Assembly: GCF_021233055.1 (NCBI RefSeq)
Contig: NZ_CP089538.1
Span: forward strand, 5,348,501 to 5,412,500
Length of the DNA stretch: 64,000 nt
Source of the DNA: Spirosoma oryzicola
Lineage (GTDB): Bacteria; Bacteroidota; Bacteroidia; Cytophagales; Spirosomataceae
Direction: 5' to 3'
Each line of letters starts with the position of its first letter. Within the stretch, counting starts at the first letter, position 1. Of this stretch, positions 55,464 through 63,571 are shown piece after piece. The notes under the pieces are model-generated. The model did not search any database. It was not told where the DNA came from and was given only the letters and a program-made list of their open reading frames with translations. A program made the position numbers and the translations under genes.

Positions 55464-56015
55464 TCAAAAATCAGGGACATCGTTGCGCGGTTTGAACGTT
55501 TCTTGCTTAGCCGAACCGTTTCTTTTTTGACCGGGAGCACAAACGCGGCACAGGTACTGCACCTCCACCGACCAGCCCCGGTCCACGTTGCCAACAGAAA
55601 GGTTGATCTGCGTTCGTGGGGTAATCCAGATGGTATTTCGAACATCGCCCAACAGCGACGCTTTTCCCGGTCCGTACTTTTCTTTAAGCCGCGTTTCAAA
55701 ATCGGCGGCTGCCGCCATAACGTCGTCTTTGGTGACCGACGCGGTCGTGTAATAGTAGTAGGAAGCTGACAGCAACGAATCGCCGTTAAAATTATATTCG
55801 AGGCCGACGGATCGTTCAGCCAATGGCACACCCGTGTAAACCAGTTTTTCGCGCTTCACGGAGCTTGGCTTGACCGTTTCGGCTTCCCGAACCTGCTTTG
55901 GATTAAACCCCCAACGCACTTTACGAAAATCGGGAGTTTCCTGAGCCCGAAGGATACCGACCGTAAAACTCAGCAACACAATCCCCTGAATCCGATCAAA
56001 TAAGGAGAATTTCAT
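55464..56015 (-). CDS. Exported protein of unknown function
   Basis: About 183 residues. ATG 56015 (MKFSLF) gives a signal peptide (core GIVLLSFTVGILRAQ). The first part FRKVRWGFNPKQVREAE resembles the opening of many Bacteroidota and proteobacterial periplasmic proteins that begin with an RGV/WG-type segment. A beta-rich middle (RSVGLEYNFNGDSLLSASYYYYTT) and a helix (AAADFETRLKEKYGPG) follow. A C-terminal Cys pair (YLCRVCAPG) precedes a basic tail. No family identified. A perfect TACGTTTG -7 box lies 62 bases upstream. Confidence 0.7.
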   Translation of the reverse strand: MKFSLFDRIQGIVLLSFTVGILRAQETPDFRKVRWGFNPKQVREAETVKPSSVKREKLVYTGVPLAERSVGLEYNFNGDSLLSASYYYYTTASVTKDDVMAAAADFETRLKEKYGPGKASLLGDVRNTIWITPRTQINLSVGNVDRGWSVEVQYLCRVCAPGQKRNGSAKQETFKPRNDVPDF

Positions 56016-56077
56016 AAATAGCTCTTTGGGTAGATAACCATGTCCTGACCTTTTTGTCAGATGCTTATCCTCCTTCA

Positions 56078-56085
56078 CAAACGTA
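56078..56085 (-). promoter_or_regulatory. -7 box of the 56015 gene
   Basis: TACGTTTG on the minus strand matches TAnnTTTG exactly. It lies 25 bases downstream, in its own direction, of the nearer direct repeat at 56110-56118. Confidence 0.45.
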
Positions 56086-56109
56086 AAGTTTTACATTTTC
56101 GAAACGCAG

Positions 56110-56139
56110 TGTCCCCAACTGACAAGAAACTGTCCCCAA
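56110..56139. promoter_or_regulatory. Two 9-bp direct repeats with 21-bp period, LytTR-like site
   Basis: TGTCCCCAA occurs at 56110-56118 and again at 56131-56139: nine bases, twelve-base spacer, exactly two helical turns. This is the layout of binding sites for LytTR-type response regulators. It lies between two divergent -7 boxes. The rest of the 357-base gap 56016-56372 is AT-rich without other features. Confidence 0.55.
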
Positions 56140-56167
56140 TCGGAAAGTCCAAGAACTCCGCTTTATG

Positions 56168-56175
56168 TACTTTTG
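56168..56175 (+). promoter_or_regulatory. Candidate -7 box of the FHA/PP2C/caspase/kinase operon
   Basis: TACTTTTG matches TAnnTTTG exactly, 28 bases past the second direct repeat. No TTTG at -33, as expected for an activator-dependent promoter. The leader to ATG 56373 would be about 190 bases. Confidence 0.4.
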
Positions 56176-56372
56176 AGTTATTTCTAACCAGCTAGTTACT
56201 CGATTACCGTATACATGCTGATCCTGTTGCGATTCTTTGTACCACTGCACTGGTTTTACTCGTATTATTTTTACCTTTTACTAAATATGTAGCTACACAC
56301 AATAGTCTTATTTATCGAAAAACATATAAATTGCTCAACTATCCATCACACCTATAGAGTAATTAACTTGCC

Positions 56373-57152
56373 ATGTCTCTTTCATCGTCCTTTGTTACTG
56401 GGGATCAGTTTACAAACCTCATTGATGAATTGAGCCAGCTGCCTATCTATAGCATTGGCCGGAAAGCCGATAACAAAATCGTTATTGCCAATGTAAAAAT
56501 CAGCGGTCAGCACGCCCGTTTGATTCAGTGCAGCCCCACTAGCTTCGTTATCGAAGACCTGGATAGTAAAAACGGCACCTTTGTTAACGGTGTGCGCATT
56601 ACCCGAAAAGTTGTCGATGCTACAGACAGCATTCGACTAGCCGACGCGGAGTACACGGTTGATCAATTGCTTAAACGGATCCGTACCGAGCAGGAAAAGC
56701 CAGCAATAAGTCCACCGAAGCCGCCAAAGCCAGCTGACGAAACGCCAAAAAGTAAGCCAGAACTAGACTTTACAGCGCAGTTCGCCGACTTGCAACAGGT
56801 TTACGAACAGTATCCCAAGCTTCGCCGGGATTGCCGCAACCGCGAAAAAATGATTCGCACAGGCAGTGTTATTCTTTCGTCGCTTGTGGGCGTAGGCGCG
56901 GTCCTGAGCACGGGCGGTACCGCGCTACCGCTGCTTCATATCATGTCAAGTGCGGGATTGAGCGTGCTGGTCCCCACGCTTTGTTCAACGCTTCTGTCGA
57001 CCGACGAAAAGCTGGAGATCATCGATAAAGAGTACCGGGAAAAGTACCGTTGCCCTAACGCGACCTGCCGCGACCCTTTTGGTACCAGAGAATGGGAACT
57101 GCTGGCCCAGCAAAAATCCTGTCGGCGTTGTCAGGCCGTTTGGGTCAACTAA
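56373..57152 (+). CDS. FHA-domain protein with membrane helices and zinc ribbon
   Basis: 259 residues, first gene of the operon. The N-terminal FHA domain binds phosphothreonine; its key residues are R30 (SIGRKADN), S44 and H47 (SGQH) and the loop N-G at 67-68 (SKNGTF). A Pro/Lys linker and a short helical part (DLQQVYEQYPKLRRD) follow. Next is a hydrophobic, Gly/Ser-rich stretch (about 167-213: SVILSSLVGVGAVLST, ALPLLHIMSSAGLSVLVPTL) likely to be one or two membrane helices. A C-terminal zinc ribbon (C-x4-C and C-x2-C: CPNATC, CRRC) ends the protein. It could anchor phosphorylated partners of the operon kinase at the inner membrane. Confidence 0.85.
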   Translation: MSLSSSFVTGDQFTNLIDELSQLPIYSIGRKADNKIVIANVKISGQHARLIQCSPTSFVIEDLDSKNGTFVNGVRITRKVVDATDSIRLADAEYTVDQLLKRIRTEQEKPAISPPKPPKPADETPKSKPELDFTAQFADLQQVYEQYPKLRRDCRNREKMIRTGSVILSSLVGVGAVLSTGGTALPLLHIMSSAGLSVLVPTLCSTLLSTDEKLEIIDKEYREKYRCPNATCRDPFGTREWELLAQQKSCRRCQAVWVN

Positions 57153-57221
57153 TTTTTGCTTTTCCGCTCACCTTTTGCCTACGAATCCTATAAACCCACA
57201 TCATCAAACATTCATCGTGTC

Positions 57222-58157
57222 ATGACACAATTTTCTGATAAAACCGACCTTCAAACCGACGCTTATCCTATGCCACAACCATCTACTTCCGCTAAACCAG
57301 GTCTTGACGACAAACAAAAGAAAATCCTGGGCATCTCAGCAGCCGCTATCCTACTCGGCGGAGCAGCATGGGCCATTACTAAAAACCCTGGCACAGAAAC
57401 CCCGAGCGAACCTCAAGACCAGGCTGAAATTTCAACATTACCTGAGGACATTGATGTGGCGGGGAAAGTGACCGATTCTATGTCATTCGGTCAGGCTTTT
57501 GAAGCCGCTCGCGATGAAGTAGGTATGGGCGGTTTGTTTAGCTGGCACGGTCGCTGGTATAATACGTTCGACAAAGAAGAATGGAGTAGCCTGTCGCTTG
57601 AGCAACGCCAGGAATTCACCGAAATGATCACGCAGGAACATCTGCCCGTAAAACCCTATCAGGGTTCAATACCCACTGCGAGTGAGCCAACAGTTTCTGA
57701 TGATCCAGCGCCCACCGAACCTACGATTATTGAAGGCCATCTGAACGGTCAGCGAGTGATGGGTCTCGATTTTGATCAGGATGGCATAATTGACACGCTC
57801 GTTCTGGAAGGGGAAGATGGCTACACGTACCGCGTGGTCGACGCAACCGGCGATCAGGGACTTGACACGGTGTACCGCTACGATCCACTTGACGGTGAGT
57901 TAGTAGGTGCCTCAAAAATAGAGCACCCCTTCATACTGACTAACGACCAATTCGATCAGGGTCTGGAAGAAAACATGCCCAAAGAAGCCGTTGATTCCGT
58001 GCTTGAGCCGGACGATGCTCCGGTCGATGTGCACCAAGCCGATGACGAACAGGACGATGATGATATCGATACGGATACGAATCACTACCTGACTCACTCA
58101 GCCGAATCAGACGATACGTATATCAACAATGGTGATGTCCGCGACATGGACGAATAG
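57222..58157 (+). CDS. Single-pass membrane protein with WHG motif and acidic tail
   Basis: About 311 residues from ATG 57222 (MTQFSDK). The upstream in-frame TTG 57156 is rejected as weak. One membrane helix (ILGISAAAILLGGAAWAIT, about 34-52) has a short N-terminal side. On the far side is a segment FGQAFEAARDEVGMGGLF with SWHGRWYNTF and LEQRQEFTEM, which I recognise as a recurrent motif of Bacteroidota membrane proteins of unknown role. A Ca-binding-like block follows (LDFDQDGIIDTLVLEGEDG) and then an Asp-rich tail (DEQDDDDIDTDTN). A periplasmic interaction partner of the cassette is likely. Confidence 0.75.
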   Translation: MTQFSDKTDLQTDAYPMPQPSTSAKPGLDDKQKKILGISAAAILLGGAAWAITKNPGTETPSEPQDQAEISTLPEDIDVAGKVTDSMSFGQAFEAARDEVGMGGLFSWHGRWYNTFDKEEWSSLSLEQRQEFTEMITQEHLPVKPYQGSIPTASEPTVSDDPAPTEPTIIEGHLNGQRVMGLDFDQDGIIDTLVLEGEDGYTYRVVDATGDQGLDTVYRYDPLDGELVGASKIEHPFILTNDQFDQGLEENMPKEAVDSVLEPDDAPVDVHQADDEQDDDDIDTDTNHYLTHSAESDDTYINNGDVRDMDE

Positions 58158-58162
58158 TAAGC

Positions 58163-58765
58163 ATGAGTGGATTTAAAACAACGCTTATTACCTGTCAGCA
58201 GTGCAATCGCCGGATTATGGTCAGAACCGCCGATGCTGAACGGGGGTCGATAACCTGTTCGCACGTCGGATGCGGAGCCACCAATACGTTGACAAGCGGA
58301 TTTTACTACGACGAAAGCCTGTTGAACGGTCTTCCTGGATTCGGGCAGCTAACGTATTTGGGTAGTACGCCAACGACTTTCGCGCTACAATTTGGCAATA
58401 ACACGATAGGCACGTCCGAGTCCTGCGTCGTTCAGCTTGATCGGTTTATGCATAACGGTCGGTGCTTCATCAGTCGGCGGCACTGTACGCTGACCGTAAC
58501 GTTCGATAAATGGTCGGGTCAGTTGCGGTATCAGCTTCAGGATGGTGTTCCTGACCCGGTCACGGGAGAGCAGCAGTCGAGCCTCAACGGGACCTTGCTC
58601 AACGGAACCTCCTTGCAGAAAACGGAAATTATCGATGTCGCCGACGGCGAAATCATTGCACTAGGTGGTGCTGACCGCTTTCTCCTGAAGCATTTTATGA
58701 TCAATCCAGTGATGCTGGAGACCTATAAAACGGAGTTGGCCTTCAACCCCGACAGTACTCAATAA
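58163..58765 (+). CDS. FHA-like protein with N-terminal zinc ribbon
   Basis: 200 residues, soluble. The zinc ribbon at the start has C-x2-C (CQQC) and C-x4-C (CSHVGC). The FHA domain follows (about 85-175): IGTSESCVVQL, SRRHCTLTV and LNGTLLNGT. The S-R-R-H and N-G-T loops fit phosphothreonine recognition, but the conserved Arg of the GR motif is Thr (IGTS), so binding may be weakened or altered. It starts 5 bases after the preceding stop and ends 3 bases before the phosphatase ATG, so it is tightly coupled. Confidence 0.82.
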   Translation: MSGFKTTLITCQQCNRRIMVRTADAERGSITCSHVGCGATNTLTSGFYYDESLLNGLPGFGQLTYLGSTPTTFALQFGNNTIGTSESCVVQLDRFMHNGRCFISRRHCTLTVTFDKWSGQLRYQLQDGVPDPVTGEQQSSLNGTLLNGTSLQKTEIIDVADGEIIALGGADRFLLKHFMINPVMLETYKTELAFNPDSTQ

Positions 58766-58768
58766 TTT

Positions 58769-59566
58769 ATGTTTATTCATCCATCGTTACCCCTTGCTTT
58801 TTCTCACATTGGCCAGCGAACTATCAATCAGGATACGTTGTATCCGGCGGTAGGTTTAGCCAACGAGCAGACGCAGCTTTTTATCGTTTGCGACGGTATG
58901 GGAGGAGCGGATAAAGGAGAGATTGCCAGTCAGTTGTTGTGCGAAGCCGTTGCCCGTTATGCCTCATCATTGGATTATCCTGTCTTTGATGCAGTCCATT
59001 TAAAAACGGCTCTTGATATGGCCTATCAGGCTTATACCGATTATCTAGGCGAACACCCGTTCGTGAGCCGCATGGGGTCTACGCTGGCATTGCTTCAATT
59101 GCATCAGCAGGGCGTTACAGCAGCGCACATTGGCGACAGTCGAATCTATCAAGTGCGGGCTGGAAAGATCGTCTTTCAGACGCAGGACCATAAACAGGTA
59201 AACGACATGGTAGAGGCCGGAATTATCACGGCTACTCAGGCACTGACTCATCCGTGGCGAAACCGGCTTAGTCGGGCTGTGGTAGCCAGTTCGGATAAGA
59301 AAGAAACGAAATCGGTACCCGACAGCACCGTCCTGACCGATGTTCGGGAAGGCGACTATTTTTTTATGTGTACAGATGGTGCGCTGGAGCGGCTCGACGA
59401 ATACGCGCTGGAAACGGTGCTGGCGCAGGATATACCGGACATGGCTAAGTTACAGGCCCTGCTCAGCTTATGCGACGGGCACACGAAAGACAACTATTCA
59501 GGCTACCTGATTGGCGTTAAACAGGTAACGCAGCAAAAATCCATTTTAGCTTCTATCTTTTCTTAA
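58769..59566 (+). CDS. PP2C-type Ser/Thr protein phosphatase
   Basis: 265 residues, cytoplasmic. Mn/Mg-dependent phosphatase motifs: RTINQD (D22), VCDGMGG (D42), GSTLALLQL, HIGDSRIYQVR, CTDGALE and the closing KDNYSGYLIG, so all metal-binding aspartates are in place. It should remove phosphate put on by the operon kinase. Start and stop codons are within 3 bases of both neighbours, which implies a single polycistronic message. It has no regulatory domain of its own. Confidence 0.94.
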   Translation: MFIHPSLPLAFSHIGQRTINQDTLYPAVGLANEQTQLFIVCDGMGGADKGEIASQLLCEAVARYASSLDYPVFDAVHLKTALDMAYQAYTDYLGEHPFVSRMGSTLALLQLHQQGVTAAHIGDSRIYQVRAGKIVFQTQDHKQVNDMVEAGIITATQALTHPWRNRLSRAVVASSDKKETKSVPDSTVLTDVREGDYFFMCTDGALERLDEYALETVLAQDIPDMAKLQALLSLCDGHTKDNYSGYLIGVKQVTQQKSILASIFS

Positions 59567-59569
59567 ACG

Positions 59570-60355
59570 ATGCTGGCTTATTTGATGAGTTGTCTGGGTA
59601 TTTTGCTGGCTGGGCTTGCTCCCACTCCACAGCCGCAGACGTACGCCGTTGTAGTTGGTATTTCGGATTACAAAGAGCTGACCAGCCGGAACGGCGATTT
59701 ACGCTACGCCGACAGAGATGCCCGACAGGTTGTATCGTTTTTACAAAGCCGGTCGGGCGGATTGTTACCAGCTTCGCATATTCGGTTCTTAACGAACCAG
59801 CAGGCTACCTACGCGAATATCCGACAGGCGTTAACGCTCTTTAAACAGGCGCAAGCCGGTGATCGCGTTATTTTTTACTTTTCCGGTCATGGCCTGCCTA
59901 GCAGCTTCGTTCCCTACGACGTTCGTTTGGACAATCAGCAAGGTTTGTTGACGCATCAGGCGATCAAAGAAGCGTTTCGACAATCCGAAGCAGCCACAAA
60001 GTTGTGTATCGCCGATGCCTGTTTGTCGGGTAGTATGACGCAGCCGCAGACGAGCCAGCGAAACCTGTTGAAAACAGTCGGCAGCAGCCTTAGCGATGAC
60101 ACCAACGTGGCCATGATCCTCGCCAGCCGATCTACCCAGAGTGCCGTTGAGACGGGCCGGTTGGCGGGTGGTGCGTTTACCTATTACTTGCTGAAGGGAT
60201 TGCATGGCCACGCTGATCTCGACAAAAATAAAATTGTAACGATTCGGGAATTGCACGCTTACGTATCGCCCCGAGTCCGGCAGGAAACCCGTGGTCATCA
60301 GACCCCTATTTTTTACGGTCGATTTTCGGATGATCTGGGCCTGGCCTACCTCTGA
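59570..60355 (+). CDS. Exported caspase-like (C14) protease
   Basis: 261 residues. The first 22 residues (LMSCLGILLAGLAP) form a signal peptide or anchor, which would place the catalytic domain outside the cytoplasm. The caspase/hemoglobinase fold is complete: first strand YAVVVGISDY, catalytic His107 in YFSGHG, catalytic Cys151 in IADACLSG, and a fourth strand VAMILASRSTQSAVE with GGAFTYYLLKGL. This is p20-like plus p10-like in one chain, as in bacterial orthocaspases. Specificity for basic P1 residues is usual for this class, but not shown by sequence. Regulation by the kinase or phosphatase is inferred from gene order only. Confidence 0.9.
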   Translation: MLAYLMSCLGILLAGLAPTPQPQTYAVVVGISDYKELTSRNGDLRYADRDARQVVSFLQSRSGGLLPASHIRFLTNQQATYANIRQALTLFKQAQAGDRVIFYFSGHGLPSSFVPYDVRLDNQQGLLTHQAIKEAFRQSEAATKLCIADACLSGSMTQPQTSQRNLLKTVGSSLSDDTNVAMILASRSTQSAVETGRLAGGAFTYYLLKGLHGHADLDKNKIVTIRELHAYVSPRVRQETRGHQTPIFYGRFSDDLGLAYL

Positions 60356-60385
60356 ATTCGGCAATGTGCAACAGAACCCAATAGT

Positions 60386-62599
60386 ATGAGTCAACCCTTT
60401 ACTTCTTTTCAGGACTTTAAACGACGATATCCAATCCGGCCCAATGACGAAGGTGCGTTATTGGGCAGTGGATCGTATGGGCGCGTCATTAAAGTCGAAG
60501 ATCAGCTCGAAACGGAATGGGTAGCCATTAAAATCAGTGAGTTTAAAGGGAATGACCCGAAATCGTTGAAAGCCGAAGTCGAACTGGCTCAGCGGATCGC
60601 CCGTCAGGCCAACATTGCCCGCTACGACGCCTGCTACCGGCTTGAGACGGACACCAGCATCAGCGATTTTGCCATCATGAAGTATTATCAAGATGGTAAC
60701 CTCGCTGATTTGCTACGTCGCCAGGCGTTGACGCCCGCTCAGATTTACGACATCACGAAGGGAATTCTGCTTGGCCTCCAGCACCTGCATCGGCACCGGA
60801 TTGTTCACCGGGATTTCAAACCAGCTAATATTCTTATCTCGCGTGACAACGCCGGACGATTCATTCCTAAAATAGCGGATTTCGGCCTGAGTAAACTGGT
60901 CAGTGATGACGAACTCGACAGCTCTGATTTCGACCTGAGCGACGGGCGGGGTACGCCTTCCTACAAAGCGCCCGAACAGATTGAAGGAAGCCGGGTAAGT
61001 TTCAACCTGGACTTGTGGGCCTTTGGCGTTATCCTGTACGAGCTGCTCACGGGCGAAAAACCGTTTCAGGCCGACTTACGGAACAGCAGTGAACAGTCGG
61101 CGCGACGCGAGATCGAGAAAAAGATTATTACCGTCGATTTACCCGCTCGGGTGAAGCAGATTGAAGAACCGTACCAAACCATGATCAGGCGGTGTCTGGT
61201 TCGGGATATTCACGAACGCGTTCGGAAAGAGGATGAACTGCTCGACCTTCTCGACAACATTCCGCAGCTATTGAGTGAGGCTCAAAAACGGGCTGATCGG
61301 CACGAATACGAGAAGGCAATTCCGCTGTTCGAGCAAATCCTGACTAAGCGCGAGCATCATGCTGCGGCACAGAAGGGTTTGGAATCAGCCAAGCTGGGGG
61401 TTAACCGACAGCAGCTTAAGAAGCTATTGACCGAAGCAACTAACCTGACGACCCAGCACCGATTTGAACAGGCCAAGACTCTTTATGAGCAGGTATTGCG
61501 CCTTTCTCCCGATCTATCAGAGGCTATTGAAGGCTTAACGTTCTGTATTGAACAGCTACGGCCTAAATCCTTGGTTGTTCAGGATCCGGAACGCACGGAT
61601 ATGTATCAGGAAGACGCAACTGATGTTTATGTAGCTCCATCGGTTATCCCGGCTCCGGCTACGACTGTCCCAAAGCAACCGGTTTTAGTCGAAAAAGACA
61701 CCCCAAAAAAGCCAGTTCTCCCACCGGTTGTTGCCGTTCCCGTGAGTGACGGGATGCTCCAGCAGCCTGCGATTCCAAAGCTTGGCAAACCGTTTCCCTG
61801 GCGCATAGTCGCCCCAGTGGCTATCGGCCTGGGAGCCGTTGTTATCTACTTTAATGTAAGTTCTGGACCGACAGGGACTTCAAACGTAGCAGGTTCTAAA
61901 ACGTCAACAGCTACCCTTGCTCCTGCTACACCGAAATCTTCTGCACCAGATCCTAAAACAGAGGCTGGGTCAGCGCCATTGACGTTGGGAGAGAAAAAGA
62001 GCGCGCTCAAAGAGCAGGTTGACGAGATTTTTAACGCAGCCCGACGCGCTTTTCAAAAGAAGAATTTTAAACAAACGACTACCCTAACAGCCAGCGCCTT
62101 ACAGCTTGACCCTACCCGGCAAGATGTTAGCCGGTTGCATAGCATTGCGCTTCAGGAACTTGCTAAATCCGGCGTAGACGCACCAAAAGAAAACGAGAAG
62201 CCAATCGCAGTTGTAGCAGCGCCTGTACTTACCTCGGAGTCGCCAAAGCCCGTAGTCGCTGAATCAACTAAAGAATCGGCTAAAGAGACGACAGGCAATG
62301 CCAAACAACAAGCGCAGTCCGCTTACGATCAGCTCATTGAAGACGGGCGGCAGGCAATCGCGAAGGGTAACAATAAAGCGAAAGCCATAGCTGATTTCAG
62401 CAGTGCCCGCGCGTTGGCCAAAGAGCATGATCTGAACACGACCAAAGCAGACGAGGCTTACAACACGTACCTGAGTAAAGGCAACAAAATCTTTGACAGC
62501 GATGACTTCGACGCGGCCAAAGAATGGTATAAAGTTGCTCAGTCGCTCAAGGAAACACGGGAAGTGCAAAGCAAAATCAAACAGTGCAATAATCAATAA
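60386..62599 (+). CDS. Transmembrane Ser/Thr protein kinase with TPR-like repeats
   Basis: 737 residues. The N-terminal Hanks-type kinase (about 20-290) has the glycine loop GSGSYGRV, ATP lysine K49 (VAIK), catalytic D143 (HRDFKPAN), metal D165 (ADFG) and the APE-like KAPEQ, so it is predicted active. TPR-like helices follow (YEKAIPLFEQILTKREHH, FEQAKTLYEQVLRL), then a Pro/Val/Thr-rich linker, one membrane helix (about 474-492, IVAPVAIGLGAVVIYF) and an extracytoplasmic part with further helical repeats (FKQTTTLTASALQL, FDAAKEWYKVAQSL). It is the likely sensor and writer of the system. It lies 30 bases after the caspase gene. Confidence 0.93.
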   Translation: MSQPFTSFQDFKRRYPIRPNDEGALLGSGSYGRVIKVEDQLETEWVAIKISEFKGNDPKSLKAEVELAQRIARQANIARYDACYRLETDTSISDFAIMKYYQDGNLADLLRRQALTPAQIYDITKGILLGLQHLHRHRIVHRDFKPANILISRDNAGRFIPKIADFGLSKLVSDDELDSSDFDLSDGRGTPSYKAPEQIEGSRVSFNLDLWAFGVILYELLTGEKPFQADLRNSSEQSARREIEKKIITVDLPARVKQIEEPYQTMIRRCLVRDIHERVRKEDELLDLLDNIPQLLSEAQKRADRHEYEKAIPLFEQILTKREHHAAAQKGLESAKLGVNRQQLKKLLTEATNLTTQHRFEQAKTLYEQVLRLSPDLSEAIEGLTFCIEQLRPKSLVVQDPERTDMYQEDATDVYVAPSVIPAPATTVPKQPVLVEKDTPKKPVLPPVVAVPVSDGMLQQPAIPKLGKPFPWRIVAPVAIGLGAVVIYFNVSSGPTGTSNVAGSKTSTATLAPATPKSSAPDPKTEAGSAPLTLGEKKSALKEQVDEIFNAARRAFQKKNFKQTTTLTASALQLDPTRQDVSRLHSIALQELAKSGVDAPKENEKPIAVVAAPVLTSESPKPVVAESTKESAKETTGNAKQQAQSAYDQLIEDGRQAIAKGNNKAKAIADFSSARALAKEHDLNTTKADEAYNTYLSKGNKIFDSDDFDAAKEWYKVAQSLKETREVQSKIKQCNNQ

Positions 62600-62608
62600 T
62601 CAACTCTA

Positions 62609-63520
62609 ATGACCAAACCTGTTTACTTACTAGTTTCTTTCTTATTACTAACTGCTCCGATGGTGTCGGCGGTTGCTTTTGACCGGGCTTCCGTGACAAC
62701 ATCAGTAGCCGATGAAGAGTATGACCGTTACAAAAAAAGAGGTGACGATTTTTTTAAGGAAGGGAAATACCAGGAAGCTCGCCGACAGTACCAGAACTGC
62801 CTTGAGGTACCCGGCTTTGAAAACGACGCCTACGCCACGAAACAAATCGACGAATGCTCTAAAGCACTAAGCCTGCGTCAACAAGCAACCGAAGCCCTGA
62901 AACAAAACAAAAATCAGGAAGCGATTCAGATCCTGAATCAGCTGTTGACACGCAATCCGGGTGATAATATTAGCAGAGAACAATTAGCGGATTACTACGA
63001 AGCTCAGGGTAACCAACTGTCCAATCAGAAAAATTATACGGCGGCCCGAGAGATCTACACTCAGGCACTTAAGTACGCTACCACTACGACTCGGCAGGAA
63101 TCGCTGCGCCTTCAAATTGCAAACACCAGTAATGTTCAGAGACCGGCCAAGAATATTGGTATAAAAGTGTTTACAGGATTGGTTGCCGTTGGCGCGGGTG
63201 CTTTTGCAGTGTTACTGCGGAACGATTACCGAAATAAGCTAAACACGCTGAATCAGATTAGCCAGACGGCTGATCCTACCGGAACGGGAATTATCAGCGA
63301 CGATGGGCTATACCAGCAATACAACGCGGCTTACGGCGCGGTTGAGTCGGCTCAGAAACGGAATAGCTTATACAAAGCAAGCTTAGGCGTCGCAGCGGTG
63401 GCGACCATCGCCGAACTGTATTTGTTGCTGCACAAGCCGAAGAAAGCGCCACGCACAACCGGTTTCCATTGGCAGCCCTCGTCGCAGTCATTGGGTGTAG
63501 CGGTTCACTACACATTCTAA
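62609..63520 (+). CDS. Exported TPR membrane protein
   Basis: 303 residues. A signal peptide (LLVSFLLLTAPMVSA) leads to TPR repeats (YDRYKKRGDDFFKEGKYQEA, ATEALKQNKNQEAIQILNQL, GNQLSNQKNYTAAREIYTQA). Then come two hydrophobic segments (FTGLVAVGAGAFAVLL and SLGVAAVATIAELYLLL) around a soluble linker. The chain ends in VAVHYTF, an aromatic end like an outer-membrane signature, though the rest is helical. The TPRs resemble those outside the membrane in the kinase, so the two may interact. It follows the kinase by 9 bases. Confidence 0.8.
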   Translation: MTKPVYLLVSFLLLTAPMVSAVAFDRASVTTSVADEEYDRYKKRGDDFFKEGKYQEARRQYQNCLEVPGFENDAYATKQIDECSKALSLRQQATEALKQNKNQEAIQILNQLLTRNPGDNISREQLADYYEAQGNQLSNQKNYTAAREIYTQALKYATTTTRQESLRLQIANTSNVQRPAKNIGIKVFTGLVAVGAGAFAVLLRNDYRNKLNTLNQISQTADPTGTGIISDDGLYQQYNAAYGAVESAQKRNSLYKASLGVAAVATIAELYLLLHKPKKAPRTTGFHWQPSSQSLGVAVHYTF

Positions 63521-63571
63521 TCCATAATTATCTAGCTCTATCCAGTTGAACTGACGATACTTTTAATAAAG

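Noticed and set aside
57156..57221. TTG start extending the WHG membrane protein by 22 residues
   Set aside because: The added part is not conserved-looking and ATG 57222 is a better start with a normal gap to the preceding gene.
56373..63520. Type VI secretion or TerY-phosphorylation triad
   Set aside because: Kinase, PP2C and FHA occur together in both, but no Tss structural gene is present and no vWA (TerY) protein lies in the operon; the only vWA-like protein is a lipoprotein 50 kb away.
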